A stretch of DNA of 64,000 nucleotides, taken from contig JAUEDM010000009.1 in the NCBI GenBank assembly GCA_033439685.1, forward strand, positions 744,001 through 808,000, in the 5' to 3' direction. Made by a program: the position numbers and the translations under genes. The stretch's first letter is position 1. The number at the start of each line of letters is the position of its first letter. This DNA comes from Apodospora peruviana (lineage: Eukaryota > Ascomycota > Sordariomycetes > Sordariales > Lasiosphaeriaceae). The notes under the pieces were generated by a model. The model was given only the letters and a program-made list of their open reading frames with translations. It was not told where the DNA came from and searched no databases. Shown here piece after piece: positions 56,913 to 64,000 of the stretch.

Positions 56913-58085
56913 ATGATGTTTCGTTCCGTCGCTCTGTCGGCCTTCCTTGCTGGGGTCGCCGCCAGCCAGTCCTGCGGTACCCTGCCGGCGACCATCTCGT
57001 ACTCCGGAAACGCCATCAAGCTGCCGGATCCATTTACCTTCCTGAACGGCACCAAGGTCACAACCGAGGCCCAGTGGCGCTGCCGAAGGGAGGAGATCAG
57101 CGCGCTCATCCAGCGTTACGAGCTCGGCCCGATGCCCGCGGCGCCTGACGTCAAAGCCTCATTTAGCAGCAACAAGCTTACCATCACCGTCACCGCCAAC
57201 GGCAAGAGCCTCACCATGAGCCCCACCATCAAGCTGCCGTCATCCGGCACGGCGCCCTTCCCGGCTCTCATCGCCCTCGGCGGCGCCTCCATCCCGGTTC
57301 CGGCCAACGTCGCGCTCATCACGTACAACAACGAGGAAATCGCGGCCACCGACCCCCGTGGCAAGGGCAAGTTCTTCGACCTGTACGGCAGCTCGTCGAC
57401 GACAGGCGGTCTCGTGGCCTGGGCATGGGGTGCCAGCCGCATCATGGACGCGCTCGAGCAGTTGGGGTCGGCAACGACAAAGATCGACGCCAAGCGCGTG
57501 GCAGTGACGGGCTGCTCGCGCAACGGGAAAGGCGCAATGGTGGCCGGCGCATTTGACGAGCGTATCCGGTTGACAATCCCGCAGGAGGGCGGCTCCGGCG
57601 CCATGGGTTGCTGGCGCATCGTCGGCGAGATGAAGAAGAACGGGACCAAAACTGAAGACGCGGCGCAGATTGTTAATGGCGACCAGTGGTTCGCGACCGA
57701 GTTCTCCAAATACGTTAATGCGCTCGATAAGCTGCCGCACGACCACCACATGCTGGCGGCCATGATCGCACCGAGGCCGTTTCTGGTCATTGAGAACTCG
57801 GGGATCGATTATCTCGGGCCCATCAGCTCGTATGGGTGCGCGACCGCCGCGAGGATGGTCTATGGTGCGCTCGGCGCGCCGGACGGCGTCATGGGGTTCT
57901 CGCAGAACGCACACGGCAGCTCGCATTGTCAGCTGCCATCGGCGCAGAACGGTGATGTTGCCGCGTATTTCAACAAGTTTTTGCTGGGTCAGGAGAGCGT
58001 GGATACCAAGATTTGGAAGCCGGATTCGAAGCTGAGCTTGGATATCAAGCGGTATGTGGACTGGACTGCGCCGAAATTGGTGTAA
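56913..58085 (+). CDS. Secreted CE15 glucuronoyl esterase
   Basis: One exon, 390 residues. A signal peptide occupies about 1-18 (FRSVALSAFLAGVAAS). The mature protein starts QSCGTLPATISYSGNAIKLP, typical of CE15. The nucleophile is S202 in the family motif GCSRNGKGA, E225 lies in IPQEGGSGA, and the catalytic His is H338 in HGSSHC. Length matches the single-domain enzyme without a cellulose-binding module. CE15 enzymes cut the ester between lignin alcohols and 4-O-methyl-glucuronic acid on xylan. There are two adjacent in-frame ATGs (56913, 56916); either serves. Neighbour GH2 points to hemicellulose breakdown. Confidence 0.93.
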   Translation: MMFRSVALSAFLAGVAASQSCGTLPATISYSGNAIKLPDPFTFLNGTKVTTEAQWRCRREEISALIQRYELGPMPAAPDVKASFSSNKLTITVTANGKSLTMSPTIKLPSSGTAPFPALIALGGASIPVPANVALITYNNEEIAATDPRGKGKFFDLYGSSSTTGGLVAWAWGASRIMDALEQLGSATTKIDAKRVAVTGCSRNGKGAMVAGAFDERIRLTIPQEGGSGAMGCWRIVGEMKKNGTKTEDAAQIVNGDQWFATEFSKYVNALDKLPHDHHMLAAMIAPRPFLVIENSGIDYLGPISSYGCATAARMVYGALGAPDGVMGFSQNAHGSSHCQLPSAQNGDVAAYFNKFLLGQESVDTKIWKPDSKLSLDIKRYVDWTAPKLV

Positions 58086-58867
58086 GATGGATCTTGTCGG
58101 TAGGAGTACGGCGCTTGGCGTTTGAATAGCATGTAGGTGATGTCAGAATTGGATAGGCAGATAGCCAAATGCACTATCGGGTCCTTGTCGAAGCTGCTGC
58201 TGCAGTGACCGCATTGGTGTTTAGAGCTCCCTTCTTTTTTGGGCTCTTATGAACATTTTGAAGTCATAGGCGGATCGAGGCGCGATTCCATGACGCCGAA
58301 AGCAAAGTTGGTGTCCGCCGGAGTAAGAAGTTCCAACTTGCCTCACTGTCGACGACGGTCGTCATGTCGAATCTTGCCAGAAAGGCGCCGATAACCAGAC
58401 AAAACCGTCAGCAGCAATGACAGCTGGTTCCCAGCATCGCACAGCCTCGACAGACGAGCCACCATGTCTGGCACACTGGAACAAGGCACCCGTAACGAGA
58501 AGGAAGCCTTTGATAGCGAGGGCTACGACCTCCTGCCGTGATGAACGCCATCCTATGGATCTTGTGGTCGAGCCCGTGTGAGATCAAGATATCTATGCAA
58601 TGGCCCCGGGGATGACGAAGTGGCACCGTCTGAATCCACTTGCGGAGGAGTTTCGGCCTATATTCCAACAAATTAACATGAAAGACGCCATAGCCCCCTT
58701 AAGTGCCGTAGTAGCCAGGACCGAAATCTGGTACCTGACCCATCGGCTGTTTTGACTGCAAACTGAGCTTGGGAGCCATCGCCGCAGCGGCTGCCGCAGA
58801 CGCAGCAGTTGAAGAGCTGGTTGAGGTTTCGGTCAGGCCCCGCCAAAATGTCGACAGAAATCAAACA

Positions 58868-59071
58868 TCAACAGCCCGTGAAACAGAGTTCCGGCGGATT
58901 GGTCACCACCTGAAGGAAAAGAATATGGTCTGCGTCGGTAGAATGCTCCATATGGATCCGACTCCTGAGAGTCCGAACCATCTCCGGTGCGCAGTCTAGG
59001 GCAACTTTGCGGATATGCAGAATCATCGGCAAGCTTTGACCTCGCAGATGGTACCGAGTTTCTGTGTCCAT
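58868..59071 (-). pseudogene. Relic related to the 10.2-kb HSTDxDHILF relic
   Basis: A 67-codon open piece contains RIHMEHSTDADHILFLQ, matching FGLRPIKHSTDPDHILFPLR at 10.2 kb. DNA similarity extends over about 35 bp (58917-58951 against 10174-10208). No start-to-stop gene can be built on either copy. Confidence 0.5.
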
Positions 59072-59639
59072 TGGGTAGTCGGGAACAAAGCCCCGGCGGA
59101 TTGGTCATACTGTGGGAAGGATCTGGAGAACGGCGTTCTGCATCTTCAGAAGCACCTCATTCATATTATTTGGGACCTCCGTGACATCCTCGCGAGTCGC
59201 ATTGCATGTCGACGCAAACAAAGCAAACCCCCCCCTTGGGCCACAACTAGCAGCCGCGGAATATTTATTCCCACGACACGCACCATTTTGTTAGAAGATT
59301 GAATGGCGATCTGGGCACTGTCAAGTCCCATCACTTCGATGAGTGGGTCGTCTCTTGAGCGGGTTCGGATTGGGTGCCAAACCGCGATGCATCCTTTCAA
59401 GCGGTGCTGGTACCGCCTTGGTTGGCCGTTTCAGCTTGCTTTATGTAGATGTTCGGCCTGCAGAGAAGGGTTGGAGCGACCGAGGACAGGCGATATGGGA
59501 GTCGCCGGCTGGGGTGTTGGGGACGGCGAGCGCGAATAGTGGTCAAGAGACAAAGGCGAATCAGGTGCGGGTGAGCGGCCAGGACCATACCCCAAGCCGA
59601 TTTGTTGGTCCCCTCGGCATTAGGAGAGAAGAGGTTGAC

Positions 59640-59885
59640 AGCGTCCACCTTCCTCTTGCACTCGTCCAGCTGCCCATAGCCGGGCCAGCACTAGGCCCCG
59701 GACGGGTCGCAACCGCGTGGTTCGTGCAAAGCATGCTAACTCGCGAGCCGAACTTGGAGCCACGGAGTGAAACCATGTGCTTTCGGATGTGGGCAGCAAC
59801 AACCTCACGATGTTGAGGTTGAGCGTGCGTGAGGATGTACCTGGATGAGGTAGTTTCCGTACTAGTCGCTGGCAAATGTCGATCA
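59640..59885 (-). pseudogene. Pumilio (PUF) RNA-binding repeat relic with a 1-base frameshift
   Basis: The minus strand reads YGNYLIQ, then after one extra G the next frame continues YILTHAQPQHREVVAAHIRK followed by HMVSLRGSKFGSRVSMLC. That is the end of a Puf domain: the YGNYxIQ repeat core followed by the final helix pair. Removing one base would join the parts, so the break is an insertion and not an intron. No other Puf repeats are clear upstream, so the copy is partial as well as shifted. Confidence 0.7.
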
Positions 59886-60149
59886 AGGGGATGCGTGGGT
59901 GGTTGTCCCTCCCGTCACCACGAGGGTTGTCAGTTCGTGCATCGTCGCAGCTTCGTCCATGATGACCAAGGCCCGGATAGTTGAAATGCGGCGTGCGCAC
60001 AAGGCATTACTCTGGACAAGGCAAGTTCACCTTCCTCCACTGGTTGATCGCACACGGCAACCGCTCGATATCGCAAAATCCATAAGTATAATGTTTCCAA
60101 AGCACTCGAACGGGCAGTAGCCTCTCGAGCGTCGGGGCTGGCTCAATGA

Positions 60150-60612
60150 ATCCGCCGAGTGGTGGTGCTTCCATGGCGACCTCTTTGACTTCTAGCTCCT
60201 TGAAGTTCTTGGTGGTCTTGGGGACAACATCGCCGTAGAGAGTGAAGTTGATGGGCTTCTTCTGGACTGTTTAGGGCAATCAGCTGACGCCGCTTAATGT
60301 TTGGAGATGCGATGGGTTGAATTGAGATGAGGCATAGTGCAGAGTTTTTTGGGGACGGGGTAGCCGCGCAAGGACAGCGATGGAATGAAGCTATGAACTT
60401 AGTGCTATAAAGCTCAAGATTACTGGCGATTCTCAAGAGCAATGGCGTTGATGGTGACGATGGGGAGCATGAATTGGAGTCACAGTAATGATGGGATTGA
60501 AAGAAACAAACTTGGAAACGCTTACCCTTCACCTCCTTGGTAGGTCTGCCAGAGGCATCGACCACGGGGTCCTCCCACTCAACAGTTTTCCGTTCCAGAT
60601 GATGGTCTGCCG
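60150..60612 (-). pseudogene. Cyclophilin gene fragment that keeps its intron
   Basis: Exon-like part 60612-60527 encodes KTVEWEDPVVDASGRPTKEV, then GTAAGC opens a 259-nt intron (60525-60267) ending ACAG. The next part gives VQKKPINFTLYGDVVPKTTKNFKEL, the first strand and helix of the peptidyl-prolyl isomerase fold. After that the sequence diverges (EVKEVAMEAPPLGG...), and the rest of the catalytic domain is missing. The retained intron means the copy arose from DNA, not from mRNA. Confidence 0.68.
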
Positions 60613-61491
60613 GGTGGGGATTTGGATTTCGAGGACACCCAGTTCTGCCTCAGATGAGGCGTGGGATAACATTATGATCTGAGCATGTTGTGATCCCGAG
60701 GGGTTCGTCAGCGTTTCTTCCAAAACTACCTAGTCGAGGGATTCGGAAGTCGACAGGGGTATAGCTTATTGCGTTGTTCATAGGTCAGGGTGACCACCAG
60801 GGACCCGAAAGGGGCAACATTCACCCCACCATCACAATCGCGGGGCACAGTCAGTCAGTCGTTGATAAGATCAACAGTTCGGGGATCGCTTCAGAGTTCA
60901 AGACACCCTTTGACGACAGCTGCCTCCCCTGATCCAGGTTCTCCCATAATAAAAAGGTGCTCACCTAGCAACGTCGAGGCCTCTTTCGCCGCCATTCGAA
61001 CTACCAGAGCAGTCAACTATGGACCCTCCTTCGTCTTCTATTCTACCGCAATAGGCCAGCCAACAAGCAGTAGCAAGCACGAGACAACTTAACTGGTGTT
61101 AATGTCGGTCCACTCGCGGCTCGGTTTGGGATCTACGAAGCCAAGATGCCAAGGATACCAGCACACGGGGCTCGATTTCCGACGGTGGGATCATCTTCGG
61201 TACAACAGCATTGCGTATCAACGGCACACAGAAGCACAGAATCGGATGTGCCTGCATCTGCCGGCAGATGGGATGCGGAGAAGCTGACCCCTTTGGATGA
61301 CAGTTGGAGAACATCTTCCCCCAGCGGGGTAACTACCAGACCTATCAGCAACACCTTGATCAGAACGGCTCACAGTTTCCGTGAACAGATGTTGATCATA
61401 TAATCCCAGCTTTTATACTTGAGATCTCGACCCTGCCTTGCTCCATTGTCGCAAACCTCCCTGTCGAATATCTAGATAACTCCTTTCCACC

Positions 61492-63487
61492 ATGTCCTTC
61501 AACGGCGAAGCAACCTCCGACGTGCCCACCCTCCCGGGGACACACTCAGGCATTCCCCCATACCTCCTCGACAAGGCACGCAGAGCCAAGGACGGCGTCT
61601 TCGACACCCGCACAAAGCCAGTCAACGAGCGCCGGAGGAGCGTTGCCGTACCACAAGGAATCGAGCGTGACGTCTTCCTCAAGGCGCTGGCGGAGCTCAA
61701 GGAGCAGCTCGGCGGACAACATGTCGAGATCAACGACAAACCGCTCGTCGACGGCTGGTACATGGAACACCCCAACACACACGACATGATGACCATCCTC
61801 GACGACGAGGAGCTCGTCGCCTCGGCCGTGGTCTACCCGGGCAGCACGGAAGAGGTGCAGACCGTCGTCGCGTGGGCGAACAAGCACCGCGTACCCATTT
61901 TCCCGATCTCGATGGGCAGGAACTTGGGGTACGGCGGTGCCGCGCCAAGGGTGCGCGGGTCTGTGACTATTGACCTGGGCAAGCGCATGAACAAGATATT
62001 GGATATCAATCCGGACGACTTTACCTGTCTGGTTGAGCCGGGCGTGTCGTTCTATGCCTTGTACGAGGCGCTGAAGGAAAAGGGGTATGATCACATGTGG
62101 CTCGATACCCCTGACCTGGGTGGCGGATCGATCATTGGGAACACGGTGGATCGGGGAGTCGGGTATACACCTTACGGTGATCACTGGGCGTGTCATGCTG
62201 GGCTGGAGGTGGTGCTGCCGACTGGGGAGGTGATCAGGACTGGAATGGGCGCGCTGCCGGGGAATAATACGTGGCAAGCATTTCCTTATGGGTTTGGGCC
62301 TTACTCGGAGTGAGTTTGTTTCACTGATAATGTTTACAGTACTGAGCAATAGCTGACGACTCCAACAGTGGCATCTTCTCACAGTCCAACTACGGCATCG
62401 TGACTAAGATGGGCATGACGCTGATGCCAAACCCCGGAGGATACGAAAGTTTTGTGAGTACTCTCAGCCTATCTACCATTGGCTATTACTGACAAAAGCC
62501 CGTCGCCTTAGATGTACACCTTTCCCAACGAAGAAGACCTCTCGCTTCTTGTAAGTCTTCGGTCCCTTTCCACAACCTTTTCTTCCCAACTGAAACAACG
62601 CCCTAACCCGTTTGGTTGATAAGATCGACATCATCCGCCCCCTCCGAATAAGCAACATCCTAGAAAACGTCGCCCAACTCCGACACGTCGCGCAAAGCGT
62701 CGCAGCCCGCGGCCTCCCCCGCTCCAAATTTTACTCGGGAGACGGCCCTGTTCCTGATTCCGTCATCCACGCCGCGGCAGCGGATTCTCCGGTGGGCGAC
62801 CACACGTGGGCCTACTACGGGATGTCCTACGGTCCCGAACAGTTTAGGGCATACAAGCTGAGTCTAATCGACGCCGCGTTCCGCAAGATCCCGGGCACAA
62901 AAAAGATTGACCCTGCCACGCTGCCGGAGGACGAGTATTTCTGGTCGCGGGACAGGATCGCGGCCGGCGTGCCCGACATCCACGAGCTGCGGTGGGTGAA
63001 CTGGACGCCCAACGGGTCTCACATTGCGTTTTCGCCCGTCAGTCCAATTCGAGGGGTCGACGCTACGGCTCTGTTTGCTTTGGGGAAAAAGTATCACGAT
63101 AAATATGGCATCGATTTCTTTCCGGCGTTCTGTGTGGGGCTTAGGGAGATGCATCTTATTGTCGAGATTGTGTTTGATCGTGCTGATCCCCAGAGGAGGA
63201 GAGAAGCGCTGGACTGTTTGAGGGATATGGTTGACGAGGCAGCGAGGCTTGGGTACGGGGAGTACAGAACGCACTTGGTGCTCATGGACCAGGTTGCCGG
63301 GACGTATAGCTGGAATGATGGGGCGATTATGAAGTTTAATGAGAAGTTGAAGGATGCGCTTGATCCGAATGGGATTCTTGCGCCGGGAAGGTGTGGCATT
63401 TGGCCGAGACGGTATAGAGGAAGGGGATGGGAGATGACGAGGGAGAAGGGGATTGTTGCTGAGGGGGATGGGGTTAGTGATGAGTGA
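61492..63487 (+). CDS. Vanillyl-alcohol-oxidase-type FAD flavoenzyme
   Basis: Exons 61492-62309, 62369-62453, 62512-62550 and 62624-63487 give 601 residues; introns are 59, 58 and 73 nt, all GT-AG and in frame. The FAD-binding (PCMH-type) domain includes PISMGRNLGYGGAAPRVRG (138-156) and IIGNTVDRGVGYTPYGDH (about 222-239). The C-terminal cap contains WVNWTPNGSHIAFSP, whose H447 aligns with the His that carries covalent FAD in vanillyl-alcohol oxidase, and FCVGLREMHLIVEIVF. No signal peptide, so probably peroxisomal or cytosolic; there is no clear C-terminal SKL. It should oxidise para-substituted phenols (such as vanillyl alcohol, eugenol relatives or p-cresol). A 39-nt exon between introns 2 and 3 is required to read MYTFPNEEDLSLL. 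Confidence 0.9.
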
Positions 63488-64000
63488 ATGGATACCAGGT
63501 GGTTTGGGTGTTTATTTAGATATGGGAACGGTTGTTTTGGTTCTGTACGTACTTTAGGTAACTAACCTTGCAGTGTATACTGCCTATGGTAAGTAAAGGT
63601 TTTGATCTTGGTGGTCATGATTTCAGATGAGCGTGTCCAAAAAAAAAAAAAAAAAGGATTATTGAGGCGATGCTACGGAGCGAAGTTCCCAGCCGAAGGA
63701 CCAACCAAACCTTTGCCTATATACGTAAGGTTCGTCGTCACTTGACGAGGATGGAGCTAGAATAAGTACCCTCGAAAGAGGTCAATACAAATATAAGGAC
63801 ACATCCTGTTCTATTGCTAGCAGGACGGAGGGGAGGTGAAGAGATCTGCTCGGGAATCCATCTAACTTTCTTTGCTAGGTCTGGCCGAAGCTGTATAAGT
63901 CGAGGGATGCTCGCAAGAGGCAATACAGCCCGGACTCCCGATCAAGACCGGGCGGCTGTACCATCCAGGCCTAAAAAGGCTGAAATGTCCCACGGTTTCG
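63488..64000. other. 3' flank of the VAO gene to window edge
   Basis: Includes an A run of about 16 at 63639. The last 300 bp are repeat-like, with GAGGGATGCTCGCAAGAGGC near 63901 resembling GATGCTCGCAGG near 39920. No gene seen. Confidence 0.5.

Larger units (their letters stand above)
58086..61491. other. Intergenic region holding gene relics
   Basis: 3.4 kb with no intact gene. It contains a HSTDADHILF relic near 58.93 kb, a 15-bp direct repeat CCGGCGGATTGGTCA (58891 and 59093), a Pumilio fragment and a cyclophilin fragment. The last 100 bp are the VAO gene promoter and leader. Confidence 0.6.

Noticed and set aside
63639..63654. Poly(A) tail of a retroposed gene after the VAO gene
   Set aside because: No retrocopied coding sequence or target duplication is visible; a simple A run is enough.

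Overview
The window reads as chromosomal DNA of a filamentous ascomycete (Pezizomycotina, probably a sordariomycete; inference). Supporting signs: short GT-AG introns of 54-106 nt with CTAAC/CTGAC-like branch sites, CT-rich sequence ahead of genes, a Clr5-domain protein, a Fot1/pogo-type transposon, secreted plant-biomass enzymes, and long gene-poor stretches holding decayed sequence. No bacterial-type operons, CRISPR arrays or rRNA genes were seen.

Layout. 0-17.9 kb is gene-poor: one PY-motif membrane protein at the left edge, then decayed coding relics, a 44-bp tandem duplication, a 12-bp minisatellite, and a complete 1,557-bp TA-flanked Fot1/pogo element (11507-13063) with perfect 45-bp terminal inverted repeats and an internally deleted transposase. 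17.9-29.5 kb is gene-dense: a Clr5 protein, an MFS drug/H+ antiporter, an intracellular GH31 glycosidase fused to a C-terminal HMG box, an alpha/beta-hydrolase and a small probably mitochondrial protein. 29.5-47 kb holds scattered lineage-type genes: an unknown basic protein, a 121-aa protein with an internal duplication, a U6 snRNA gene, and a 589-aa acidic protein with an RNxxxH motif. Relics and repeats lie between them. 47-63.5 kb holds an ABM-like protein, a secreted tyrosinase, a divergent pair of secreted GH2 beta-galactosidase and CE15 glucuronoyl esterase, and a vanillyl-alcohol-oxidase-type flavoenzyme.

How the genes may work together. Tyrosinase, GH2, CE15 and VAO-type oxidase fit attack on plant cell-wall polysaccharides, lignin-carbohydrate esters and released phenolics. 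Their proximity within 13 kb is suggestive but does not prove co-regulation.

Most notable: (1) a U6 snRNA gene (38398-38556) apparently interrupted by a 61-nt mRNA-type intron; (2) the GH31-HMG box fusion; (3) the deletion derivative of a Fot1-like element; (4) fragments of housekeeping genes (DHDPS/DapA, Pumilio, cyclophilin with its intron) left as broken relics in intergenic DNA. Spliced models were built by eye from splice signals and frame; exon coordinates are in the entries.
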